Below are positions 25,418 to 34,435 of a stretch of DNA of 36,062 nt, in pieces. The stretch is from an uncultured Lachnobacterium sp. (GTDB lineage: Bacteria > Bacillota > Clostridia > Lachnospirales > Lachnospiraceae). Positions within the stretch are counted from its first letter, which is position 1. The number at the start of each line of letters is the position of its first letter. The notes under the pieces are model-generated. The model ran no database searches. It was not told the DNA's origin and saw only the letters and a program-made list of their open reading frames with translations. A program made the translations under genes and the position numbers. The DNA is taken from the NCBI GenBank assembly GCA_945971355.1, contig CAMFPD010000003.1, positions 1 through 36,062 on the forward strand, given 5' to 3'.

Positions 25418-26080
25418 ATGAATAAGGTGAATTATCAGTTAGTGATGGAAAACATAATTAAGGAGAACTGTTTGGAGAAGGGGCAGATAAAGGAAAAGCT
25501 TCCAACGTTGCTGCTTCACAGCTGCTGTGCACCATGCAGCAGCTATTGCCTGGCAGTGTTGTCACAGTATTTCAATGTCACAGTGTATTATTATAATCCC
25601 AACATATATCCCCCAGAGGAATATGAAATGAGAGCAAAAGAGCAGCAACGTTTCATAAATGAGTACCCAATGGCAAGTGAGGTAAGATTTGTGGAAGGAC
25701 CATATGATACAGAGAGCTTTTATAATATGGCGAAGGGACTTGAGAAGGTGCCAGAGGGCGGAGAGAGATGCTTTAAGTGCTATGAACTAAGACTCAGGGA
25801 GAGTGCAAAGTATGCTCTTGATAATGGATTTGATTTTTTTACAACAACATTATCAATAAGTCCCCTTAAGAATGCCAAGAAACTCAATGAGATAGGAAAG
25901 CAGCTGGAAGAAGAGTTTGGTGTCAAATACTTGTATTCTGATTTTAAGAAAAAGGAAGGCTATAAGAAGTCTACAGAAATATCTAATGAGTATGGCATGT
26001 ACAGACAATATTATTGTGGTTGTGTGTATTCAAAAAAACAGCGTGATGATGAAATCGCGCAAAAAAATGCCACAGAATAG
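25418..26080 (+). CDS. queH: Epoxyqueuosine reductase QueH
   Basis: Catalyses the last step of queuosine synthesis in tRNA anticodons (epoxyqueuosine to queuosine) and replaces QueG in many anaerobes. 220 residues with the family cysteines: LLHSCCAPCSSYCL near the start, GGERCFKCYELRL in the middle and YYCGCVYS near the end, ligands for the iron-sulfur cluster and a neighbouring metal. FFTTTLSISPLKNAKK is another conserved block. The ATG follows GAGGACAGGA. It is a single gene with its own leader; no other queuosine genes are in the window. Confidence 0.92.
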   Translation: MNKVNYQLVMENIIKENCLEKGQIKEKLPTLLLHSCCAPCSSYCLAVLSQYFNVTVYYYNPNIYPPEEYEMRAKEQQRFINEYPMASEVRFVEGPYDTESFYNMAKGLEKVPEGGERCFKCYELRLRESAKYALDNGFDFFTTTLSISPLKNAKKLNEIGKQLEEEFGVKYLYSDFKKKEGYKKSTEISNEYGMYRQYYCGCVYSKKQRDDEIAQKNATE

Positions 26081-26120
26081 TAGCTATGATTATTTGATAT
26101 GGATTAACAAAAATAGTTTG

Positions 26121-26149
26121 TTGAATCATGTCTTTTAGTAATATATAAT
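26121..26149 (+). promoter_or_regulatory. Promoter of argH
   Basis: TTGAAT and TATAAT with exactly 17 bases between, 56 bases before the argH start. Good consensus promoter. Confidence 0.7.
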
Positions 26150-26204
26150 TTAGAAATGTATAAATATGCAAGAATATAATTTGAAGTTATAGGAGGATAA
26201 AGAG

Positions 26205-27593
26205 ATGGCTCAGTTATGGGGCGGACGTTTCACAAAGGAAACTGACAAATTAGTTTATAATTTTAATGCTTCGATTTCTTTTGATCAGAAATTTTATAAG
26301 CAGGATATAGAGGGAAGTAAGGCTCATGTTAAAATGCTTGGAAAACAAGGGATTTTAACAGAACAGGAGATGAATGATATCTTAGACTGTCTTGACAATA
26401 TTCTTAGTGATGTTGAGTCAGGAGCACTTGCCATAACAGATGAATATGAGGATATTCACAGCTTTGTGGAAGCTAATCTTATTGATAGATTAGGTGATAC
26501 TGGTAAAAAGCTCCATACAGGAAGAAGCCGTAATGATCAGGTTGCACTTGATATGCGACTTTATACAAGAGACCAGGTGGTTGAGACAGATGAGCTTTTG
26601 AAGTCACTTTTACAGGTTATTCTACGTATAATGAAAGAGAATACCGAGACTATTATGCCAGGTTTTACACATTTGCAAAAAGCCCAGCCAATTACACTTG
26701 CTCATCACATGGGAGCATATTTTGAGATGTTCAAAAGAGATAGAAGTCGTCTCCATGACATATATGAGAGAATGAATTACTGTCCACTTGGTTCGGGTGC
26801 TCTGGCAGGAACTACATATCCACTGGACAGGGAATACACAGCAGAGCTTCTGGGTTTTTATGGTCCAACATTAAACAGTATGGATGGGGTATCTGACAGA
26901 GACTATCTCATTGAGTTTTTGTGTGCACTGTCAACAATTATGATGCATCTTTCCAGATTCTCTGAGGAGGTAATAATCTGGAACTCAAATGAGTATCAGT
27001 TTGTAGAGATTGATGATGCTTACAGTACTGGAAGCAGCATCATGCCTCAGAAGAAAAACCCAGATATTGCGGAACTCGTTCGTGGAAAAACAGGAAGAGT
27101 ATACGGCGCACTTAATTCAATTCTCACAACTATGAAGGGAATACCACTTGCTTATAATAAGGATATGCAGGAGGATAAGGAGTTAAGCTTTGATGCATTC
27201 GATACTGCAAAGGGATGTATAGCACTTTTTACAGGTATGCTTGACACAATGAAATTTAACAATGATGTGATGCGTAAGAGTGCTAATAATGGATTCACAA
27301 ATGCAACAGATGCTGCCGATTATCTTGTAAAACATGGTGTACCATTTAGAGATGCTCATGGTATCGTAGGACAGATTGTACTTTACTGTCTCCACAAGGG
27401 AATCGCTATTGATGATATGAAGCTTGAAGAGTTAAAAGCAATCAGCCCTGTGTTCGAAGAGGACATATATGATGCTATCTCTATGGAAACCTGTGTAAAC
27501 ACCAGATGCACAATCGGAGCACCTTCCAAGACATCAATGGAGGATGTTATAAAAATCAATGAAGAGTATTTGTGCAATACTAACAAGTTTTAA
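26205..27593 (+). CDS. argH: Argininosuccinate lyase
   Basis: Final step of arginine synthesis: argininosuccinate to arginine and fumarate. 462 residues, normal length, with the family opening AQLWGGRFTKETD, the substrate-binding EDIHSFVE and LHTGRSRNDQVALDMRL, the catalytic-region HLQKAQPITLAHH, and the fumarase/ASL signature GSSIMPQKKNPD. AGGAGG precedes the start. argG is not adjacent, unusual but not rare in this group. Confidence 0.96.
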   Translation: MAQLWGGRFTKETDKLVYNFNASISFDQKFYKQDIEGSKAHVKMLGKQGILTEQEMNDILDCLDNILSDVESGALAITDEYEDIHSFVEANLIDRLGDTGKKLHTGRSRNDQVALDMRLYTRDQVVETDELLKSLLQVILRIMKENTETIMPGFTHLQKAQPITLAHHMGAYFEMFKRDRSRLHDIYERMNYCPLGSGALAGTTYPLDREYTAELLGFYGPTLNSMDGVSDRDYLIEFLCALSTIMMHLSRFSEEVIIWNSNEYQFVEIDDAYSTGSSIMPQKKNPDIAELVRGKTGRVYGALNSILTTMKGIPLAYNKDMQEDKELSFDAFDTAKGCIALFTGMLDTMKFNNDVMRKSANNGFTNATDAADYLVKHGVPFRDAHGIVGQIVLYCLHKGIAIDDMKLEELKAISPVFEEDIYDAISMETCVNTRCTIGAPSKTSMEDVIKINEEYLCNTNKF

Positions 27594-27627
27594 TTAAATA
27601 ATTTAGTAATTTAATTAAGTTTGTTAG

Positions 27628-27656
27628 TTGTATTTTTTAGATAAGTAAAGTAATAT
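27628..27656 (+). promoter_or_regulatory. Probable promoter of asd
   Basis: TTGTAT and TAATAT separated by 17 bases; about 69 bases lie between this and the start codon. Confidence 0.5.
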
Positions 27657-27674
27657 ATTTACTACAAAGACAGT

Positions 27675-27693
27675 TGTTCGCGTGAGGCGGACA
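27675..27693 (+). promoter_or_regulatory. Leader hairpin before asd
   Basis: TGTTCGC and GCGGACA pair (one G-U) around a GTGAG loop in the short 5' leader, 16 bases before the ribosome binding site. No T-run follows. Far too small for a lysine riboswitch; role unknown. Confidence 0.3.
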
Positions 27694-27724
27694 GGTAAAA
27701 AGAGGATTAGAGGAGAAATTTAGC

Positions 27725-28816
27725 ATGAGCGAAAAGTTAAAGGTAGGTATTCTTGGCGGAACAGGAATGGTAGGACAGAGATTTATCTCATTACTTGAGA
27801 ACCATCCATGGTTTGAGGTGACAACGATTGCTGCAAGTCCAAGAAGTGCTGGAAAGACATACGAGGAAGCTGTTGGAGATAGATGGAAAATGGACACTCC
27901 AATGCCAGAGGCTGTTAAGAAAATCGTGGTTATGAATGTAAACGAGGTAGAGAAGGTTGCAGCTGAAGTTGATTTTGTATTCTCAGCAGTAGACATGTCA
28001 AAGGACGAGATTAAGAAAATCGAAGAGGATTACGCTAAGACTGAGACTCCGGTTGTTTCTAATAACAGCGCTCATAGATGGACTCCAGATGTGCCAATGG
28101 TTGTTCCAGAAATCAACCCAGAGCATATGGAAGTAATCAAATATCAGAAGGAACGTCTTGGTACAACAAGAGGATTCGTAGCAGTTAAGCCTAACTGTTC
28201 AATTCAGTCATATGCCCCTGTTTTAACAGCATGGAAAGAGTTTGAGCCATATGAGGTTGTAGCTACAACATATCAGGCAATTTCAGGTGCAGGAAAGACA
28301 TTTAAGGATTGGCCAGAGATGGTTGGAAATATTATTCCATTTATCGGTGGAGAGGAAGAAAAATCTGAGAAAGAGCCACTTCGTCTCTGGGGACATGTGG
28401 ATGATGAGAAGAAGGAAATCGTTCCAGCAGAGTCACCAGTTATCACATGCCAGTGTATCCGTGTGCCAGTTCTCAATGGACATACAGCTGCTGTATTTGT
28501 TAAATTCAGAAAGAATCCAACAAAGGAACAGCTTATTGAGGCATTAAAGAACTTCAGAGGAGTTCCACAGGAGCTTGAGCTTCCAAGTGCTCCAAAGCAG
28601 TTTATCACATACCACGAGGAAGAGAATCGTCCACAGGTTACACTGGATGTAAATTACGAGAACGGAATGGGAATAAACGTAGGACGTCTCAGAGAGGATA
28701 CAGTCTACGATTGGAAGTTTGTAGGACTTTCACACAACACAGTTCGTGGTGCCGCAGGTGGTGCTGTACTTTGTGCAGAGCTTCTTAAAGCACAGGGATA
28801 TATAACAAAGAAATAA
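27725..28816 (+). CDS. asd: Aspartate-semialdehyde dehydrogenase
   Basis: Reduces aspartyl phosphate to aspartate semialdehyde with NADPH, the branch point to lysine, threonine and methionine. 363 residues with the dinucleotide-binding GILGGTGMVGQRF, the active-site cysteine in VAVKPNCSIQSY, the catalytic region YQAISGAGKTF and the late HNTVRGAAGGAVL. Length and the CSIQ context fit the archaeal/fungal-like ASADH group found in many Firmicutes rather than the E. coli form. AGGAG is nine bases before the ATG. Monocistronic, ended by a long hairpin. Confidence 0.95.
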   Translation: MSEKLKVGILGGTGMVGQRFISLLENHPWFEVTTIAASPRSAGKTYEEAVGDRWKMDTPMPEAVKKIVVMNVNEVEKVAAEVDFVFSAVDMSKDEIKKIEEDYAKTETPVVSNNSAHRWTPDVPMVVPEINPEHMEVIKYQKERLGTTRGFVAVKPNCSIQSYAPVLTAWKEFEPYEVVATTYQAISGAGKTFKDWPEMVGNIIPFIGGEEEKSEKEPLRLWGHVDDEKKEIVPAESPVITCQCIRVPVLNGHTAAVFVKFRKNPTKEQLIEALKNFRGVPQELELPSAPKQFITYHEEENRPQVTLDVNYENGMGINVGRLREDTVYDWKFVGLSHNTVRGAAGGAVLCAELLKAQGYITKK

Positions 28817-28846
28817 TATGTTGATATAAGAAAATATTATCTATAT

Positions 28847-28896
28847 AAAATAGCATTGCTATTTGAGATTAACGCTCAGATGGTAATGCTATTTTT
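28847..28896 (+). terminator. Terminator after asd
   Basis: AAAATAGCATT pairs with AATGCTATTTT over 11 bases, enclosing a smaller TGAG/CTCA stem, with TTTTT at the 3' side. Confidence 0.75.
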
Positions 28897-28956
28897 GTGT
28901 TGAGAAAAAGTTAAAAAATGATATAATTTATTTTATCTGAGTTTATGGAGGAGATT

Positions 28957-30297
28957 ATGAAAGCTAAAAAGAGTGATCTGGCCAGATTAGAGGAAAAATA
29001 CAATAAATCTGGCAATCAGCTGGTGGTTCTCTATGGTAGAAAGGGTTGTCAGAAGGAGCAGCTGATTAAGGAATTTATAGAGGGCAAAAAGTTTTTTTAT
29101 TATAGATGCAGGCAGGCTTCTGCTGATGAGCAGCGTAAAATGATGGGGGAAGAGATTGCCAATAAGTTCGATGTGAAATTTTCCCAAAACACTTATGATG
29201 AATTTTTCAACAGGATAAAATCCGGAGATCCAACCAAGCTTGTAGTTGTCATCGATGAGGCGCAATATGTGGTGAAAAAGGATGAGGAGTTTATCAGCAG
29301 TATTATTAAGCTCAAAGAAAAAAAGCTGTATCCAGGACCTGTAATGATAATACTTGCAAGTTCGTCAATAGTCTGGGCTGAGCAGGAAGCAAAGGAGTAT
29401 TTCAAGGACACAATGAAAATCGGAGAAATGAATTTCCTTGAGGTAGTCAGAGCTTTTGAGTCATTGTCTGTGAGAGAATCAATTATGATATATGGAGTGC
29501 TTGGCGGAGTACCTGAGTATCTGGATATGTGGGATCCTGCCAAGAGCTTTAAGAAAAATATATGCAGGCTTGTTCTGTCGAAGGATGGAGCTTTGTTTAA
29601 TGAGGCAGAGACAATTATCTCACAGGAACTTAGAGAATTGTCTGTGTATAATACCATATTAGCTACAATTGCAAAGGGAAAGGACAAGCTGAATGATTTG
29701 TTCCTTGAAACAGGATTTTCCAGAGCCAAGATAAGTGTATATATGAAAAACCTCAGCCATTTTGATATTGTTAATAAAGTAATATCTTTTGAAACAGGTG
29801 GATGGGATAATGCAAAAAAGGGTGTGTACCAGATAAGTGATACATTTGTTAATTTTTGGTTTAAGTTTGTATATCCTCATTTGTCAGATTTATATCTTAT
29901 GTCAGAGGAAGAATTTTATAACACATACATAGCCGGTTCTATCAACGGGTACATGAATCGTTACTTCAGGAATGTATGTATGGAATATTTATTGCTTTTA
30001 AATCAGATGGGAGAGCTTCCAATTAAGGTTACGAAGGTTGGAACATGGATTGGAAAAACAGGAAATATTGATATAATTGCTCAAAGTGATGACAGATGTA
30101 ATATTATTGGCTTCTGTAACTGGAATGAACCACAGATGACAATGGCAAGATGCGAGCAGATGGCAGTTGCAATGGAGAAAGCAAAGCTTTCGTCTGATAA
30201 TTATTATCTGTTTTCTGCAACAGCTTTTGAGCCGGCATTGCAGCATTATGTAAAAAGGGATCCTCGATTTAAGCTTATCAATATGAACGAATTGTAA
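28957..30297 (+). CDS. AAA ATPase-like protein with DUF234-like C-terminus, degenerate motifs
   Basis: Protein of 446 residues resembling the prokaryotic ATPase_2/DUF234 family, which pairs an AAA-type nucleotide-binding domain with a winged helix and a C-terminal nuclease-like fold. The P-loop, usually YGRRRVGKTELI, reads YGRKGCQKEQLI: the lysine is kept but the Gly before it and the Ser/Thr after it are lost. Walker B is intact (LVVVIDEAQYV). The tail has FWFKFVYPHL and, where EIDIVA...ECKW is expected, NIDIIAQ...GFCNWN, so that motif is also eroded. It may be non-catalytic. ATG 28957 is chosen because GGAGGAG overlaps the earlier ATG. Only 15 bases separate it from topB, so they are probably co-transcribed. 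Confidence 0.75.
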   Translation: MKAKKSDLARLEEKYNKSGNQLVVLYGRKGCQKEQLIKEFIEGKKFFYYRCRQASADEQRKMMGEEIANKFDVKFSQNTYDEFFNRIKSGDPTKLVVVIDEAQYVVKKDEEFISSIIKLKEKKLYPGPVMIILASSSIVWAEQEAKEYFKDTMKIGEMNFLEVVRAFESLSVRESIMIYGVLGGVPEYLDMWDPAKSFKKNICRLVLSKDGALFNEAETIISQELRELSVYNTILATIAKGKDKLNDLFLETGFSRAKISVYMKNLSHFDIVNKVISFETGGWDNAKKGVYQISDTFVNFWFKFVYPHLSDLYLMSEEEFYNTYIAGSINGYMNRYFRNVCMEYLLLLNQMGELPIKVTKVGTWIGKTGNIDIIAQSDDRCNIIGFCNWNEPQMTMARCEQMAVAMEKAKLSSDNYYLFSATAFEPALQHYVKRDPRFKLINMNEL

Positions 30298-30312
30298 TTA
30301 TAAGAGGAGTAT

Positions 30313-33300
30313 ATGGGTAAATCGTTAATTATAACTGAGAAACCGTCTGTTGCTCAGGAATTTGCCAGAGTGCTTAAGGTGAGTGGCAGAAACGACGGAT
30401 ATATAGAGAATCAGGAATATGTTATATCCTGGTGTGTAGGTCATCTGGTTGGACTGGTATATCCAGAGGACTACGATATAAAGTACAAAAAATGGAGATT
30501 AGAGGATCTGCCATTTTTGCCAAAGGATTACAAGTATGATGTAATCAAGGATGTTAGAAAACAATATGACATAGTAAACAGACTTCTTCACAGAGAAGAT
30601 ATTGACCGCGTTTACTGGGCAGGTGATGCTGGAAAAGAAGGACAGACTATTGAAGAAAATATAAGAAACTTCGGCGGTGTCAGAGAGGGAATGGAGGAGC
30701 TTCGAGTATGGATTGATTCCCAGACCGAGGAGGAAATACTGCGAGGAATTAGAGAAGCAAAACCAATGTCTGACTATGCTAACCTTGGTAATTCTGGAAT
30801 AATGCGAACCATAGAGGATTATGCTATGGGAATTAATTTCTCCAGAGTTATGTCAGTTAAGTATGGAAATTTATTAAATAACGCTGCTGGAACAACCTCT
30901 TACACAGCGATTGCAGTAGGGCGTGTTATGACCTGTGTTCTAGGTATGGTTGTAATAAGAGAGCGTGAAATCAGAAACTTTAAGGAGACTGAGTTCTATA
31001 GAATTATAGGTAATTTTACAGATGCGAACGTGCAGGGAGAATGGAAGGCCATAGAGGGCTCAAAGTATTTTCAGTCACCGCTCTTGTACAAGGAAAATGG
31101 TTTTAAGGAAGAAAAGGATGCCTTGGAGTTAATTGAAAACCTTCAGGGTAAGTCTGGTGTTGTAAAACAGATTGAAAAGTCTGTCTCAAGGAAACGTGCG
31201 CCACTTTTATTCAATCTGGCTGAGCTTCAGGCCGAGTGTTCTAAACGGTTTAAAATTAGTCCTGACGAAACACTTCAGGTGGCACAGGACTTGTATGAGA
31301 AGAAGCTTACTACATATCCAAGAACTGATGCCAGAGTACTTTCAAGTTCTGTTGCCAAGGAAATTTATAAGAATGTAAGCAGACTTAAGGGATATGAACC
31401 GACAGCACAGTTTGTGGATGAGATAATGAGCAAAAAGCTGTATGCCAATATAGCTAAGACTTCATATACTGATGACAGTAAAGTGACAGACCACTATGCA
31501 ATAATTCCAACAGGACAGCTTACAGAATTGAATTCACTCAATTCCTTACAGCGTGCTGTTTTTGATGTGATTGTGAGAAGATTCCTTAGTATTTTTTATC
31601 CGGCAGCTGAATATGAGAATGTGAAGCTGACAGTAGAGGTTGAGAAAGAGAGCTTTTTCTCATCCTCAAAAGTTCTTAAATCAAAGGGATATCTGGAGGT
31701 GGCAACACCACCTAAGAAGAAATCCTTTGAGGAAGAAAATGCCAGAATTCTCGGAAATCAGGGTGCTGGTACAGATGGTTCTGAGGGTAATTCCGGAGGA
31801 GAAAATGGTGAGGATGAGATAGTTGTCAATCCAAAGGTAATGCTTGAGCTGGCTGACAGACTTAAGGCTGGTGATCAGGTTTCGGTGAATGGTTATCAGA
31901 TTAAGTTTGGTAAGACATCTCCGCCAAAGAGGTACAGCTCAGGTTCCATGGTACTTGCTATGGAAAATGCGGGACAGCTCATAGAGGATGAGGAACTTAG
32001 AGAGCAGATAAAGGGTTCAGGAATTGGAACCTCTGCAACGAGAGCTGAGATAATTAAAAAGCTTGTTAGAATTGGTTATCTGAATCTCAATAAGAAAACT
32101 CAGATATTGTCTCCGGAAAATCTCGGAGAGATGGTATTTGAGGTTGTAAGTATGACAGTTCCAGCACTATTAAATCCTCAAATGACGGCTTCATGGGAAA
32201 AAGGCCTCGAGGGAATAACTCAGGGAACGGTAGATTTCTGGGATTATAGAAATAAGCTTGAGGACTTTATTAGAAAAGAAACTGTCAAAATGATAGGTCA
32301 GGATATTCGTGAATCTCTTGCAGAAAGAATCAGTGAGTTTGCCGGCAAGAATGGACGAGGTGCAGGTGCCCGAAGAAAAATTGGAGTCAAATGTCCAGCT
32401 TGTGGTGGAGAGATTGTAACAACTCCATTCGGGTATGGCTGTGCTAATTACAAACGTGATGATGCCAATAGCTGTAAGTTTGTGCTGGGAGAAATAGCTG
32501 GAAATGTAATTCCAGAGGAACAGGTTATAAAACTTATATCAGATGGTAGAACTGATTTGATAAAAGGCTTTAAGTCGAAGGCAGGCAAGAGGTTTGATGC
32601 GATACTGACTTCGTCAATGGAGGATGGGAGATATAATATCAAATTCGAATTTCAGGATACGGAGCCTGAACCGGTAGAGGGGCTGATGTGTCCTGTCTGT
32701 GGAGGACAGATATTAAAGACAGCTTTTGGGTACAGATGCGAGCATTTTGACAGGGAAAATCCGTTTGGATGTGGAATTAGTATAGGTCAGATTGCAGGAA
32801 AAAAGCTTAGCCATGAGACTGTCGTACAGCTTTTAACAGAACGAAAGACTGATACAATACGTGGCTTCAAGTCAAAGACAGGCAAGAAGTTTGATGCCTG
32901 TCTTGTGATAAAAAAGGACGAGCACGATAAGGAAACAATCCAATTTGATTTTGAAAATGTGGAGGATGAAATCCTTAAGGATGTGGTATGTCCAGTATGC
33001 GGTGGAGGAATCAAGAAAACCTCCTTTGGATTTGGATGTGTCAATTACCGAAAGGATGATCCGGAAAGCTGTCGTTTCTCAGTAGGTCAGATAGCAGGCA
33101 AAACTATAAGTGAAGCAAATGTGAGACAGCTTCTCACAGAAGGTAGAACAGAAACAATCAGAGGCTTTAAGTCAAAGTCCGGCAGCAAGTTTGATGCATG
33201 TCTTAAGCTTGAGGAAAATAGAATTGTTTTTGATTTTGAGCAGGTGACAGATGACATTGTAAAGGATGTGGTATGTCCAGCCTGTGGAGGTGCAATCAAA

Positions 33301-34401
33301 AAGATCTCCTTTGGATTTGGATGTGTAAACTATAGAAAAGATGACCCGGAAAGCTGTAGATTTTCTATCGGTCAGGTGGGAGGAAAAAATCTCACAGCAG
33401 CTCATGTGAAACAGCTTTTAAATGATGGACAGACAGAGACAATCAGAGGCTTCAAGGGAAAAAATGGAAAGAAGTTTGATGCATGCCTTAAGCTTGAGGA
33501 AGTTAAGTCAAATTCAAGTGAAGAGATGTCTGAAAATACTGAAAATATATCTGGCGGAGAACTGAGTGAAATAAATATGGACAGTTCAATGGCGGCTATG
33601 GAAAATCAGAATTCTCAAAATAATATAGGGGCAGCTGGAGAAAAAAGATTCCGAATAGTCTATGATTTCGACCATGTGGAGGCAAAGACCATCAAGGATG
33701 TGAAATGTCCAAAATGTGGTGGCAGGATTCAGGTGGCACCATTTGGATTTGTATGTGAGAATAACAGGCAAAATGACCCTGAAAGCTGCAGCTTTATGGT
33801 TGGCAAAATAGCCAGTGTAAAAATCAAAGAGGCACAGCTCAAAGAACTTCTTATCAGAAAAAGAACGGATGTGATTTCGGGATTTGTAGCAAAGACGGGA
33901 ATGAAATTTGATGCGCCACTTAAGCTTACAGAGGATGGTGAGATAACCTTTGATTTCCCGGAAAAACCAAAGCCGGTTGAGTCAGGAGTTGATTGTCCAA
34001 AATGTGGCAAAAAGCTTATGAAGACACAATGGAAGTATGAGTGTGAATGTGGTTTTGAAACATGGCATACAATTGCAAAGGTGGAACTATCTGAGGATGT
34101 AATAAAAGAATTGCTGGAAACCGGTAAGACCAGAAACAAGGTACTTGGTTTTACATCAAAATCTGGAAATGTGTTTGATTCCTGCCTTAAATATGATTCA
34201 GAGACCAATCAGATAAGCTTTGATTTTGACAATCCGGGTGAAAATTCAGATAATACAAAAGCAGATGCTGGAATGATTGATTTTGCAGCACTTGATGCTT
34301 CTGAAACTGCCGACATTACTGCTGAGATAGAGGCTATGCATGAGTCTGGCGAGGTGTCTGAATTGGCAGAAAACGATACTGCAAATGATGAGAACGTCTG
34401 A
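30313..34401 (+). CDS. topB: DNA topoisomerase III with six-repeat C-terminal tail
   Basis: Type IA topoisomerase passing single DNA strands through a transient break. Residues ~1-690 are the normal TopB core: TOPRIM start SLIITEKPSVAQEFARVL, metal motif YWAGDAGKEGQTIEENI (DxG variant of DxDxE), and the active-site tyrosine in LTTYPRTDAR at residue 335, with an intact GIGTSATRAEIIKKL. The total of 1362 residues is about twice the usual ~700. The extra half is six ~95-residue repeats, each starting CPxCG and continuing FGxxCxNYxxDDPxSCxF...GxIAGK...LL..GRTxxIxGFKSKxGxKFDAxL, like the zinc-ribbon/Toprim C-terminal repeat. A Ser/Asn/Glu-rich linker of ~55 residues splits repeats 4 and 5, and the last repeat has an altered cysteine pattern. 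Confidence 0.93.
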   Translation: MGKSLIITEKPSVAQEFARVLKVSGRNDGYIENQEYVISWCVGHLVGLVYPEDYDIKYKKWRLEDLPFLPKDYKYDVIKDVRKQYDIVNRLLHREDIDRVYWAGDAGKEGQTIEENIRNFGGVREGMEELRVWIDSQTEEEILRGIREAKPMSDYANLGNSGIMRTIEDYAMGINFSRVMSVKYGNLLNNAAGTTSYTAIAVGRVMTCVLGMVVIREREIRNFKETEFYRIIGNFTDANVQGEWKAIEGSKYFQSPLLYKENGFKEEKDALELIENLQGKSGVVKQIEKSVSRKRAPLLFNLAELQAECSKRFKISPDETLQVAQDLYEKKLTTYPRTDARVLSSSVAKEIYKNVSRLKGYEPTAQFVDEIMSKKLYANIAKTSYTDDSKVTDHYAIIPTGQLTELNSLNSLQRAVFDVIVRRFLSIFYPAAEYENVKLTVEVEKESFFSSSKVLKSKGYLEVATPPKKKSFEEENARILGNQGAGTDGSEGNSGGENGEDEIVVNPKVMLELADRLKAGDQVSVNGYQIKFGKTSPPKRYSSGSMVLAMENAGQLIEDEELREQIKGSGIGTSATRAEIIKKLVRIGYLNLNKKTQILSPENLGEMVFEVVSMTVPALLNPQMTASWEKGLEGITQGTVDFWDYRNKLEDFIRKETVKMIGQDIRESLAERISEFAGKNGRGAGARRKIGVKCPACGGEIVTTPFGYGCANYKRDDANSCKFVLGEIAGNVIPEEQVIKLISDGRTDLIKGFKSKAGKRFDAILTSSMEDGRYNIKFEFQDTEPEPVEGLMCPVCGGQILKTAFGYRCEHFDRENPFGCGISIGQIAGKKLSHETVVQLLTERKTDTIRGFKSKTGKKFDACLVIKKDEHDKETIQFDFENVEDEILKDVVCPVCGGGIKKTSFGFGCVNYRKDDPESCRFSVGQIAGKTISEANVRQLLTEGRTETIRGFKSKSGSKFDACLKLEENRIVFDFEQVTDDIVKDVVCPACGGAIKKISFGFGCVNYRKDDPESCRFSIGQVGGKNLTAAHVKQLLNDGQTETIRGFKGKNGKKFDACLKLEEVKSNSSEEMSENTENISGGELSEINMDSSMAAMENQNSQNNIGAAGEKRFRIVYDFDHVEAKTIKDVKCPKCGGRIQVAPFGFVCENNRQNDPESCSFMVGKIASVKIKEAQLKELLIRKRTDVISGFVAKTGMKFDAPLKLTEDGEITFDFPEKPKPVESGVDCPKCGKKLMKTQWKYECECGFETWHTIAKVELSEDVIKELLETGKTRNKVLGFTSKSGNVFDSCLKYDSETNQISFDFDNPGENSDNTKADAGMIDFAALDASETADITAEIEAMHESGEVSELAENDTANDENV
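32380..34235 (+). repeat. Six coding repeats of ~285-300 bases within topB
   Basis: The first cysteine codon of each unit lies at 32392, 32689, 32989, 33274, 33706 and 33994. Units 3 and 4 are the most alike, sharing long identical protein stretches (FGFGCVNYRKDDPESCRF), pointing to the most recent duplication. The larger gap before unit 5 is an inserted low-complexity linker. Confidence 0.85.
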
Positions 34402-34435
34402 GAGAAAAGTGATTGAAATATGGAGGAAAAGTAAG

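Noticed and set aside
27657-27724. Lysine riboswitch before asd
   Set aside because: Only about 65 bases separate the promoter from the gene, far too short for that riboswitch.
30613-30660. Inactivated TOPRIM domain in TopB (DAGKEG in place of DxDxE)
   Set aside because: A Gly at the second Asp position occurs in other apparently functional TopB proteins, so this alone does not show loss of activity.
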